The translations under genes and the position numbers were made by a program. Below are positions 52,919 to 61,056 of a DNA stretch of 64,000 nt, in pieces; the first letter of the stretch is position 1, and each line of letters begins with the position of its first letter. Below the pieces are notes generated by a model, which made no database searches, had not been told where the DNA came from, and saw only the letters and a list, made by a program, of their open reading frames with translations. The DNA comes from Nonlabens tegetincola. Lineage in GTDB: Bacteria; Bacteroidota; Bacteroidia; Flavobacteriales; Flavobacteriaceae. The stretch covers positions 310,001-374,000 of the forward strand of contig NZ_MQVV01000012.1 in assembly GCF_002954355.1 (NCBI RefSeq), read 5' to 3'.

Positions 52919-53560
52919 AAAAGTTATAAGTGGGAATGAAGTACGCACAATAGTTCCATTGCCAAGTGTGCTCGTTAATGTGGTAATACCGTTCAATTCA
53001 TCAACTAACTGATGGAGCAATTTTAAGCCATCGGAATAGAAGAGTTCTTTTTTAGTAAAGCCTACGCCAGTGTCATGCGTAATTATCACAAGTTCTTTGT
53101 TTTCTATAGAAACAATATTTGTGATGTAAGTCGCTGCGGAGTGTTGAACTGCGTTGTGCAGTGCTTCGTTTGTTAGTATTAGTAATTTCCAGAAATGTAT
53201 AGGTTCTAACTTTTGGTTTAAATAGGTCGGAAAACTGGTTTTAAAAGTCGTTTTACTGGAAGTTTTCTTGTAATGGTCATGTAGATTTGTGATAAGCTTA
53301 GTAAGGTCATCGAGAGAAAATTCTATACTTTTAAGGGAGTAATCGGTAATAATATGGATAGCTTCGTTTTTAACTGAAGGTTCTTCTGTATGTTTAGCAG
53401 CAAGGGATTTTATTAAGTCGTGTTGTTTTTTTAAGCGAGTTCTATGTGCTGCTCTAGCTTTTACTGTAGCTTTTTTGGCGGCTTTTTCTTCTTGCTTAAA
53501 GAATTGAACAATAAGTATCCCAAGACCAAAACCTATAATTATATAGTTTATGTATTCCAT
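52907..53560 (-). CDS. Orphan HATPase-domain sensor-like protein
   Basis: A 217-residue protein with one N-terminal membrane helix (about 3-19), a coiled coil, and a C-terminal HATPase domain. Seen: N-box NEALHNAVQHSAA, G1 box ITHDTGVGF, and the ATP-lid region LGNGTIVRTSFPL. There is no obvious phosphoacceptor His (H-box), so it may be a NarX/DesK-like kinase that has lost it or an anti-sigma-like ATPase. Its stop codon overlaps the end of the hydroxylase by 12 bases, tail to tail. Confidence 0.75.
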   Translation of the reverse strand: MEYINYIIIGFGLGILIVQFFKQEEKAAKKATVKARAAHRTRLKKQHDLIKSLAAKHTEEPSVKNEAIHIITDYSLKSIEFSLDDLTKLITNLHDHYKKTSSKTTFKTSFPTYLNQKLEPIHFWKLLILTNEALHNAVQHSAATYITNIVSIENKELVIITHDTGVGFTKKELFYSDGLKLLHQLVDELNGITTLTSTLGNGTIVRTSFPLITFLSK

Positions 53561-53612
53561 ACGACTAAGGTATAAAAGCTACATTTAGGACTTTAAAAAT
53601 TAGTAAATAAAT

Positions 53613-53918
53613 ATGTTCGGACTATTTAAAAATAAAAAGAAACAAAGAATACAGGAATACCTTAATCAGGATGCATTGCTTCTTGATGTGCGCACATCAT
53701 CAGAATTTAATGGTAATAATATCCCTGGATCATTAAACATACCATTGTCTTCTTTAGAGAGTCAATTGGATAAATTGGATAAGGAAAAACCCATAATCGC
53801 ATATTGTAAAATGGGTGGTCGTAGTACTATGGCTACTGCAAAACTTAAGTCTAAGGGATTTAAAGTTATTGATGCTGGTGGAATAGGTTCCGTTAAAAAA
53901 CATATCAAAAAGAATTAA
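53613..53918 (+). CDS. Single-domain rhodanese
   Basis: A 101-residue rhodanese with LLDVRTSSEFNGNNIPGSLNIPL and active Cys in AYCKMGGRSTMAT (loop CKMGGRS). Normal length for single-domain sulfurtransferases. The N-terminal 15 residues are basic. It is followed by an araC-type gene after 25 bases. Confidence 0.9.
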   Translation: MFGLFKNKKKQRIQEYLNQDALLLDVRTSSEFNGNNIPGSLNIPLSSLESQLDKLDKEKPIIAYCKMGGRSTMATAKLKSKGFKVIDAGGIGSVKKHIKKN

Positions 53919-53943
53919 AGTAGATTTTTCCTATTTTTACCCT

Positions 53944-54777
53944 ATGAAATTGGATTATCATAACATCAAGGCCGAAGGTAAATTTACCATTACCAACTTT
54001 CAATGTGGTCCTTCCTTAAACTTGCTAAAGGAAGATGGTATGTATAAAATTATATGGTGTAATAAAGGAGAGCAAGAAATGATGGTTGATGGGTATGACT
54101 TATTGCTCAAACAAAATCAAGTACTGTTTTGTACGCCAAATAATATAGTTGAGGTTCCAAAGAACAATCAAGGTTTAATTGCCTTTGTGTTTAATCGCGA
54201 GTTTTATTGTATTCAACATAATGATGAAGAAGTAAGTTGTAATGGGCTGTTATTCTATGGCTCGTCTACCGCGCCGGTAATCTCATTGTCAGATAAACAA
54301 TCTCGTAGTTTTGAGGCTATGCTTTTACTTTTTCAAGAAGAGTTTGAGACTAAGGATCGTATTCAAGGTGAAATGTTAAGAACGTTGCTTAAAAGAATGT
54401 TGATTACCAGCACTCGATTACTCAAAGAAAATGGTTTGTCTGAGGAACTATCCATTAAACAGCTTGATTTATTTAGACAGTATAACATTTTAGTAGAGCA
54501 ACATTTTAAGGAAAACCATCAAGTAAGTGATTATGCAGCCATGTTATACAAATCACCCAAAACCTTATCCAATTTGTTCAAAAAAAACAATTTAAAATCG
54601 CCCTTACAGATTATAAACGAGCGCATTGTTGTAGAAGCAAAACGCTTGTTGAGAAATTCTCAACATAGCGCTGAGGAAATAGCTTTTGAATTAGGATACA
54701 ACGAGGCTAGTCATTTCTCTAAGTTTTTTAAAAAACATGTAGGAATATCACCCTTGCAGTATCGCAAGGATCACTAG
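53944..54777 (+). CDS. AraC family regulator
   Basis: A 277-residue AraC protein with an N-terminal cupin-like sensing half (about 1-150; VLFCTPNNIVEVP) and two C-terminal helix-turn-helix units (about 190-275), with SAEEIAFELGYNEASHFSKFFKKHVGISPLQYR. Ligand unknown. Its last four bases overlap the following minus-strand lipoprotein gene. Confidence 0.9.
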   Translation: MKLDYHNIKAEGKFTITNFQCGPSLNLLKEDGMYKIIWCNKGEQEMMVDGYDLLLKQNQVLFCTPNNIVEVPKNNQGLIAFVFNREFYCIQHNDEEVSCNGLLFYGSSTAPVISLSDKQSRSFEAMLLLFQEEFETKDRIQGEMLRTLLKRMLITSTRLLKENGLSEELSIKQLDLFRQYNILVEQHFKENHQVSDYAAMLYKSPKTLSNLFKKNNLKSPLQIINERIVVEAKRLLRNSQHSAEEIAFELGYNEASHFSKFFKKHVGISPLQYRKDH

Positions 54778-55241
54778 AACTTTCTAGCTGTTAAACCACT
54801 AGGGATATATAACTGGCGACTGTCATACATATTGATATACACATCTAGAGTGTCTTTACTTCCTTTGTAATAAACGCGGTACTTATCTAATAAAGCGACA
54901 CCTTTAAAACCATTTTTTGATTTCATAGGGCAACAGCTTCCAGCTCTGTAATATTCAAGCTCTTCTCCATTAGGACCAGCTAGTGCATTTAGAAAGCGTC
55001 GTTCATTAGTTGGACCTTCGTTAGAATTAACGCCACCTACCATGGCAGGCTTGTCAGGTGAATATCCATAATCCTTATCAGTTGCCTTGGCAGTTATAAG
55101 AAAGGCATAAGAGTTTTGAAGAATTTGAGTTTTCTCTACACTTGTATCTTCAGTTTTTGAATTACTTTTTTCAAGAGCAGTTTTAGTACTATTGCAGCTC
55201 GTCATCAAGATAAAAAGTGTAAATAAGGCTAGGTTTTTCAT
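54774..55241 (-). CDS. Lipoprotein of unknown function with CC motif
   Basis: A 155-residue lipoprotein: signal LALFTLFILMTSC (lipobox MTSC), then a Ser/Lys linker and a domain with ALAGPNGEELEYYRAGSCCP and VYINMYDSRQLYIPSG. The frame extends 27 codons upstream but the signal peptide starts at 55241. No family recognised. Function unknown. Confidence 0.65.
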   Translation of the reverse strand: MKNLALFTLFILMTSCNSTKTALEKSNSKTEDTSVEKTQILQNSYAFLITAKATDKDYGYSPDKPAMVGGVNSNEGPTNERRFLNALAGPNGEELEYYRAGSCCPMKSKNGFKGVALLDKYRVYYKGSKDTLDVYINMYDSRQLYIPSGLTARKF

Positions 55242-55281
55242 GTTGAAATTTTGGTTTATTAAAAATACAATCTTTAAAACA

Positions 55282-55314
55282 AAAACAGGCAGTTCTTTAT
55301 GAACCTGCCTGTTT
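55282..55314 (-). terminator. Terminator of the AhpD-like gene
   Basis: Stem AAAACAGGCAG/CTGCCTGTTTT, extendable by a GAAC/GTTC pair, between minus-strand genes. On the minus strand T-rich sequence follows. Confidence 0.85.
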
Positions 55315-55348
55315 TCAATCAACCAACTAACTATGAAAAAAATACAAT

Positions 55349-55897
55349 TTATACAGTAGCGGCTTCCAAAGCTTGTGCTTCTGGAAAATCTACCGGCACT
55401 TGTGTAGTATTGTGTAGGTAATTTGAAATGGTTTTATCACCTATTAAAACGATAGTATCTACTAGATTTTCTTGCGAATATCCAGCGTCAAAAAAAGCCT
55501 CTATTTTGTCATTATCTGCGCGACCTCTATTTTCAGTAATATTTTTGGCCAGCGCTGCAAGAGCGTTGTAACTCTCATTATTACTAGACTTTCCTGATCG
55601 GAACTCCAGGATCTCCTCGTCAGTAAATCCATTCATTTTTCCTATCGCAGTATGAGCGCTCAAGCAATATTGACATTCATTTACCTGGCTTACCGCAAGG
55701 TTTACGATTTCTTTTTCTTTATTATTTAAAGAAGTTTTGGCGCTTGAGAAATTCAAATAATTACTCAATGCATTATTGGAAAGCGCATAGGTCGCGTATA
55801 GATTAGGTACAAACCCTAATTGTTTCTCAAGGTTGTCAAAAATTCCTTGATTTGTATTGTTAACTTGATCTCTTGTTGGGACATTAAAAGTTGCCAT
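55349..55897 (-). CDS. Carboxymuconolactone decarboxylase/AhpD-like protein
   Basis: A 182-residue alpha-helical protein with the AhpD-type CxxC-His motif: VNECQYCLSAHTAIGK (Cys at about 65-68, His at about 72). Known: this motif makes AhpD-like proteins alkylhydroperoxidase or disulfide reductase. The start codon ATG 55897 is used; an earlier in-frame ATG adds a basic unlike stretch. Divergent from the BNR gene. Confidence 0.85.
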   Translation of the reverse strand: MATFNVPTRDQVNNTNQGIFDNLEKQLGFVPNLYATYALSNNALSNYLNFSSAKTSLNNKEKEIVNLAVSQVNECQYCLSAHTAIGKMNGFTDEEILEFRSGKSSNNESYNALAALAKNITENRGRADNDKIEAFFDAGYSQENLVDTIVLIGDKTISNYLHNTTQVPVDFPEAQALEAATV

Positions 55898-56053
55898 ATT
55901 GTATCTATTTAATTGTACTTGTTTGTTTTGTTGGTACAAATATCCGATGAGAAAAGACCTTTAGAAATGTGGTTATTTCCTTATACGTTATCAATAATTC
56001 CCGATACTTAAATTTTGTGCTCTTAGACTTATATTTAAGGAAAATTTGAATGC

Positions 56054-59000
56054 ATGAAATGTTTAAAATTACTCTTGATTTTATTGGTTGTTTTAGCTTG
56101 CGCCAAAACAAATTCACAACAACTACCAGAACCACCAGAATCCCAAAAACTTTACGAATCTCAAAACTTTAGACTATTAGGTCCGTTTAGAGGTGGCCGT
56201 AGTGCCGCTGTTACGGGTGTTCCAGGTAAACCTAATTTGTTTTATTTCGGAAGCACCGGTGGTGGAGTGTGGAAAACACAAGATGGTGGTAGAACCTGGA
56301 AGAATATCTCTGATGGATTTTTTGGAGGATCTATTGGTGCTGTAAGCGTTGCGCCAAGTGATCATAATGTAATCTATGTTGGTGGTGGAGAAAAAACAGT
56401 GAGAGGAAATGTATCTAGCGGATATGGTGTGTATAAAAGTGAAGATGCAGGTAAAACATGGAAGTCTGCAGGATTACCTAATAGTAGACACGTACCTCGT
56501 ATCGCTATCGATCCCAATGACCACAATATTGTTTACGCAGCTGTACTAGGTAATATTTACAAACCCACAACAGATCGCGGCGTCTATAAATCTACCGATG
56601 GTGGTAAAACATGGAGTAAAAAACTTTATGCCAATGATATGGCAGGAGCTGTTGATTTAATTATAGACCCTAACAATCCACGTGTTTTGTATGCCAGTAC
56701 TTGGAGACTTCAACGCACACCTTATAGTTTAAGCAGTGGTGGTGATGGCAGTGCTTTATGGAAAAGTACAGATTACGGTGAAACATGGAAGGAAATCTCT
56801 TCCAATGAAGGTTTCCCTCAAGGTACTTTAGGAATAATGGGTATTACCGTATCACCAGTAAGTAGTGACAGGTTATATGCCATAGTTGAACATAAAGACA
56901 AAGGTGGTGTTTATCGTAGTAATGACGCTGGCCTTACATGGCGACGCACCAATAGTGACCGTAGTTTAAGACAAAGAGCTTGGTATTACACGCGTATTTA
57001 TGCCGATACTGAAGACGTGGATAAACTTTATGTAGTTAATGTAAGCTATCATAAAAGCGTTGATGGCGGTAAAACCTTTGAAAGTGCCAGAGCGCCTCAT
57101 GGTGATCATCACGATTTATGGATTGCACCAGAGGATTCAAATAGAATGATCATGGCCGATGACGGTGGCGCACAAGTAACCTACGATGGTGGTCAAACTT
57201 GGAGCACCTATCACAATCAACCTACTGCTCAATATTATAGAGTAACCACAGATGATAGCTTTCCTTATCGAATTTATGTGGCACAACAAGATAATGGAAC
57301 TATTAGAATCCCTCATAGAACTACTGGTCGTAGTATAACAGATAAAGACTGGGAAGGAACTGCTGGTGGAGAAAGTGCTCACATTGCAGTGGATCCTAAA
57401 AATAACGATATCGTTTATGGTGGTAGCTATGGTGGTTATCTTACTAGGGTAAATCATCAAACTAAATCGGTACGTGCGGTAAACGTTTGGCCAGATAATC
57501 CAATGGGTCATGGTGCAGAAGGAATGAAATACCGTTTTCAATGGAACTTCCCTATTATGTTTTCAAAACATGAACCTAATAAATTATACGCGTTCTCAAA
57601 TCACGTTCACGTAACTACTGACGAAGGTCAAAGTTGGGAACTACTAAGTAAAGATCTTACACGTAATGACCCTACAAAATTAGGTCCTAGTGGTGGACCT
57701 ATTACAAAAGATAATACAGGTGTAGAATACTATTGTACCATTTTTGCCGCTGCCGAATCTCCTGTGAAAGCTGGTGAGTTATGGGTAGGAAGTGATGATG
57801 GACTAGTACACCTTACTCGCGACGGCGGGAAAAACTGGCAAAATATAACTCCTAAAGGACTTCCAGAATGGGCTCAAATAAATAGTATTGAACCTAGTCG
57901 TTACGACGCAGCCACATGCTACGTGGCAGCAACACGATACAAACTTGGAGACTTTGAACCGTACCTATTTAAGACAGACGATTACGGGAAAACCTGGAAA
58001 AAAATAACCACCGGTATACCAGACGAGCATTTTACCCGTGTTATCCGTGAAGATGACAAAACTCAAGGTATGTTATACGCAGGAACCGAGACTGGATTGT
58101 ACATCTCCTTCAACGATGGTAAAAATTGGGAGAGTTTTCAACTTAATCTCCCTATAGTTCCAGTAACAGATCTTGCTGTGAAGAATAGTAACCTAATCAT
58201 CGCAACTCAAGGAAGAAGTTTGTGGATTCACGATGACTTAGATTTAGTTAGACAAGGAGTGCAGCACACGCTTTCGCGAAAGCAGAATGAAAACATTCTT
58301 TTCAAACCAAAAACTGCCTACAGGATGGCAGGAAATGGTAGGCCAGGATCTTTAACTGCAGGGACAAACCATCCAGCAGGTGTTCAAATTCACTTTTATT
58401 TACCGAAATTAAATGAGAAGGACAGTGTGGCACTTAGTTTTTATGACGATAAAAATAAGTTGATTAAAAAGTATGCTACTTATGATAAAAAAAGTCCGCT
58501 CAAGGCAAAAACCGGTGCAAATCTATTTAATTGGAATACTCAATACGACGGTGCTGAACAGCTAAAAGGTATGATTCTATGGTGGGCAAACCTTTCTGGG
58601 CCAAAAGCTGTTCCTGGTAATTATAAGGTAGAATTAGAGATTAATGATGAGAAGTTAAGTCAACCTATTACCATTATAGCACCACCAAATAGTGAGGCAA
58701 CTGTGGCAGACATGCAAAAACAGTTTGATTTCATAACCGAGGTAAACGCAACGGTTGACAAAGCGCATAAGAGTATTAAAAATATACGAGAGTTTAATAA
58801 GAAACTTACTTCATTTAAAAACCTTTATAAGGAGAATGAGAGAGAAGAAGTGAAAGAAATGGTGGAAATGGCCACTCAAATGCAAAAGAAATTCAATGAG
58901 GTAGAAAAAGCGCTGTATCAAACCCAAAACCGCAGTGGTCAGGATCCATTAAACTTTCCGATTCGTTTGACGAATAAGTTGGCTCATTTAAATAGCCTAA

Positions 59001-59176
59001 CAGGAATGAGTGATTTTGCACCTACTGATCAAGCGATTCAAGTAAAAAATGAGTTAACTAGTGCGATTGAATTACAGCTTCAGGAGTTTGACAAGGTACT
59101 CCAATCAGATATTAAGCAGTTCAATAATAAGTTTAACGAGATTAAATTAGATTACTTAATGTTGGATAAAGAATAA
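56054..59176 (+). CDS. Exported BNR/sortilin-type beta-propeller lipoprotein
   Basis: A 1040-residue protein. Signal peptide with lipobox VLAC (Cys16), then propeller repeats from about residue 40 to 720 with Asp-box (SxDxGxTW) turns such as TQDGGRTWKN, KSEDAGKTWKS, STDGGKTWSK and KTDDYGKTWKK. The last 300 residues carry a different beta then coiled-coil domain. Known: VPS10/sortilin-like BNR proteins are common in Bacteroidota; some are glycosidases or adhesins. The palindrome encodes LSRK at about 740, in the linker after the propeller. Confidence 0.86.
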   Translation: MKCLKLLLILLVVLACAKTNSQQLPEPPESQKLYESQNFRLLGPFRGGRSAAVTGVPGKPNLFYFGSTGGGVWKTQDGGRTWKNISDGFFGGSIGAVSVAPSDHNVIYVGGGEKTVRGNVSSGYGVYKSEDAGKTWKSAGLPNSRHVPRIAIDPNDHNIVYAAVLGNIYKPTTDRGVYKSTDGGKTWSKKLYANDMAGAVDLIIDPNNPRVLYASTWRLQRTPYSLSSGGDGSALWKSTDYGETWKEISSNEGFPQGTLGIMGITVSPVSSDRLYAIVEHKDKGGVYRSNDAGLTWRRTNSDRSLRQRAWYYTRIYADTEDVDKLYVVNVSYHKSVDGGKTFESARAPHGDHHDLWIAPEDSNRMIMADDGGAQVTYDGGQTWSTYHNQPTAQYYRVTTDDSFPYRIYVAQQDNGTIRIPHRTTGRSITDKDWEGTAGGESAHIAVDPKNNDIVYGGSYGGYLTRVNHQTKSVRAVNVWPDNPMGHGAEGMKYRFQWNFPIMFSKHEPNKLYAFSNHVHVTTDEGQSWELLSKDLTRNDPTKLGPSGGPITKDNTGVEYYCTIFAAAESPVKAGELWVGSDDGLVHLTRDGGKNWQNITPKGLPEWAQINSIEPSRYDAATCYVAATRYKLGDFEPYLFKTDDYGKTWKKITTGIPDEHFTRVIREDDKTQGMLYAGTETGLYISFNDGKNWESFQLNLPIVPVTDLAVKNSNLIIATQGRSLWIHDDLDLVRQGVQHTLSRKQNENILFKPKTAYRMAGNGRPGSLTAGTNHPAGVQIHFYLPKLNEKDSVALSFYDDKNKLIKKYATYDKKSPLKAKTGANLFNWNTQYDGAEQLKGMILWWANLSGPKAVPGNYKVELEINDEKLSQPITIIAPPNSEATVADMQKQFDFITEVNATVDKAHKSIKNIREFNKKLTSFKNLYKENEREEVKEMVEMATQMQKKFNEVEKALYQTQNRSGQDPLNFPIRLTNKLAHLNSLTGMSDFAPTDQAIQVKNELTSAIELQLQEFDKVLQSDIKQFNNKFNEIKLDYLMLDKE
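58269..58283. repeat. Palindrome copy 16 (in BNR gene)
   Basis: Complete 14-bp core; outer right base is A. Read as T-L-S-R-K after the beta-propeller. Confidence 0.95.
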
Positions 59177-59196
59177 TTCTAGCATAATTTAGATCA

Positions 59197-59230
59197 AAAT
59201 CCGCAGAAATAATCTCTGCGGATTTTTTAT
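59197..59230 (+). terminator. Intrinsic terminator after BNR gene
   Basis: 11-bp stem AAATCCGCAGA/TCTGCGGATTT, loop AATAATC, T run follows. Confidence 0.9.
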
Positions 59231-59298
59231 TTTAAGCATAATGTATTGATATTCAATATATAAAAAATTAAAAAAAGTTTTTTATTTAAACTTTTGAA

Positions 59299-59329
59299 TA
59301 CATTTGACCCCATGATGAGCAGCAATCAT
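59299..59329 (+). promoter_or_regulatory. Promoter of polyamine operon and 5' hairpin
   Basis: -7 element TACATTTG (59299-59306), then a hairpin ATGAT-GAGCAGCA-ATCAT (59312-59329) that would stand at the 5' end of the transcript. The loop and closing pairs equal those at 19081-19098, with outer pairs changed in step. Confidence 0.55.
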
Positions 59330-59582
59330 TTTTTTTAAACTGCGCATCGCCTTTTAAAATGAAAATTGTTTTCAGATTCGGGCTGGAGGACATAAAGAAG
59401 TCTATCCTCACAGCTGCTCTAGGTATAGAGAACCGAATTTTATGGCTGACTTCTGAAATTCAATCTTATCTAACAGGTAGAATTAACTCTTATTTAATTG
59501 TTAATCAACCTTCTCTTCATTTTTTAAACTTTAATAATTAGTAGCTTTAAGCTAACTAAGAATCAACATATAGCTTTATATA
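59330..59582 (+). other. Long leader before arginine decarboxylase
   Basis: About 250 bases between the 5' hairpin and speA. It holds a stem GCTGGAGGA/TCCTC-A-CAGC (59382-59414) and a hairpin TTAGTAGC/GCTAACTAA (59538-59559) near the speA start. A 60-codon frame (59359-59541) is open, product rich in Leu/Ile, not recognisable; it could be a leader peptide or chance. No T-run terminator is seen. A structured leader that senses polyamines or arginine is possible but unproven. Confidence 0.35.
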
Positions 59583-61043
59583 ATGAAGAACAAGTATATT
59601 GATCTTATTGATCAAACCTTCTATTTTCCTCAAGAGGAATTTGAATTAAAAAACAATTGGCTACAATTTCACGGCATTGACCTTAAACAATTAGTAGCTG
59701 ATTATGGATCACCTTTAAAATTTACCTACTTACCTAAAATTTCGCAAAACATAAAAGCGGCGCAAGGATGGTTTCAGGATGCAATAAAAGCACATGATTA
59801 TAAAGGAGAGTACCATTATTGTTATTGTACAAAAAGCTCGCACTTTAAACATGTGCTAGATGAAGCTTTGAAGAATAATATTCATATTGAAACTTCAAGT
59901 GCTTTTGATTTGGACATAGTTCAACAGCTTAAAAAAAGCGGAAAAATAAAACCAGATACTTACATAGTGAGTAATGGTTTTAAACGTGACCAGTACATTG
60001 ACAACATTGCACAATTAGTTAATCAAGGACATGATAACTCAATAAGTGTCATTGATAATTATGAAGAATTAGGGTTACTGCGTGGTGCAATTAACCGTCC
60101 GTTTAATGTAGGAATACGCATTGCTAGTGAAGAAGAACCTAAGTTTGAGTTCTATACTTCAAGACTAGGGATTGGGTATAAGGATATTGTTCCTTTCTAT
60201 AAAAAACAAATACAAAACGATGAAAAAGTATCACTCAAAATGTTACACTTTTTCATTAATACAGGAATTAGAGATACTGCTTACTACTGGAACGAGCTCA
60301 ATAAATGTTTGAATGTTTATGTACAGCTCAAAAAAATATGTCCAGAATTAGACAGTCTGAATATAGGTGGTGGATTTCCTATTAAAAACTCACTTGCCTT
60401 TGAATACGACTATGCCTATATGATTCATGAGATTGTAGGTCAAATTAAACAGTATTGTGTTCAGGCAGGAGTAGATGAGCCTAATATTTTTACTGAGTTT
60501 GGAAGCTATACCGTGGGAGAAAGTGGTGGTGCTATTTTCCAAGTACTGTATCAAAAACAACAAAATGATCGTGAAAAATGGAACATGATTAACAGTTCTT
60601 TTATCACAACATTACCAGATACTTGGGCCATAAATAAGCGATTCATTATGTTACCTCTTAACGGGTGGAATAATGAGTATGAGCGCGTATTACTAGGTGG
60701 TCTTACTTGTGATAGTGATGACTATTACAACAGTGAACAACACATGAATGCTATTTATTTGCCTAAATACAATAAGGATAGACCGTTGTTCCTAGGATTT
60801 TTTAATACAGGTGCTTATCAAGAAACCATTGGTGGTTTTGGTGGTTTACAACACTGCTTGATACCACAACCTAAACATATTCTTATAGATAGAGATGAAG
60901 AAGGCAATTTAACTACTTCACTTTTTTCTGAACAACAAAAATCAGAGCAGCTTTTGTCTCTTTTAGGTTACAGTGAGTCACCACTTACAGTAACAAGTGA
61001 AGAGGATGTCGAGTTGCCTGAAACAATCAATTACTCTATTTAA
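59583..61043 (+). CDS. speA: Biosynthetic arginine decarboxylase-like PLP enzyme
   Basis: A 486-residue fold-III PLP enzyme. Seen: YHYCYCTKSSHFKHVLDEAL, with the PLP-lysine position in CTKSSH, HIETSSAFDL, LNIGGGFPI (phosphate-binding) and GGLTCDSDDYYN (active Cys-Asp). Known: arginine decarboxylase converts arginine to agmatine. It is shorter than E. coli SpeA (658) but matches the flavobacterial type. The gene is followed 13 bases after its stop by agmatinase, which fixes the call. Confidence 0.85.
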   Translation: MKNKYIDLIDQTFYFPQEEFELKNNWLQFHGIDLKQLVADYGSPLKFTYLPKISQNIKAAQGWFQDAIKAHDYKGEYHYCYCTKSSHFKHVLDEALKNNIHIETSSAFDLDIVQQLKKSGKIKPDTYIVSNGFKRDQYIDNIAQLVNQGHDNSISVIDNYEELGLLRGAINRPFNVGIRIASEEEPKFEFYTSRLGIGYKDIVPFYKKQIQNDEKVSLKMLHFFINTGIRDTAYYWNELNKCLNVYVQLKKICPELDSLNIGGGFPIKNSLAFEYDYAYMIHEIVGQIKQYCVQAGVDEPNIFTEFGSYTVGESGGAIFQVLYQKQQNDREKWNMINSSFITTLPDTWAINKRFIMLPLNGWNNEYERVLLGGLTCDSDDYYNSEQHMNAIYLPKYNKDRPLFLGFFNTGAYQETIGGFGGLQHCLIPQPKHILIDRDEEGNLTTSLFSEQQKSEQLLSLLGYSESPLTVTSEEDVELPETINYSI

Positions 61044-61056
61044 TCCTTTCATAAAA

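Noticed and set aside
57137-57541. 134-residue minus-strand open frame inside the BNR gene
   Set aside because: Antisense to a repeat-rich propeller gene, with no supporting promoter or family.
59359-59541. 60-codon frame as firm gene
   Set aside because: No family, no clear ribosome site, and it overlaps a stem in the leader. Kept only as part of the leader annotation.
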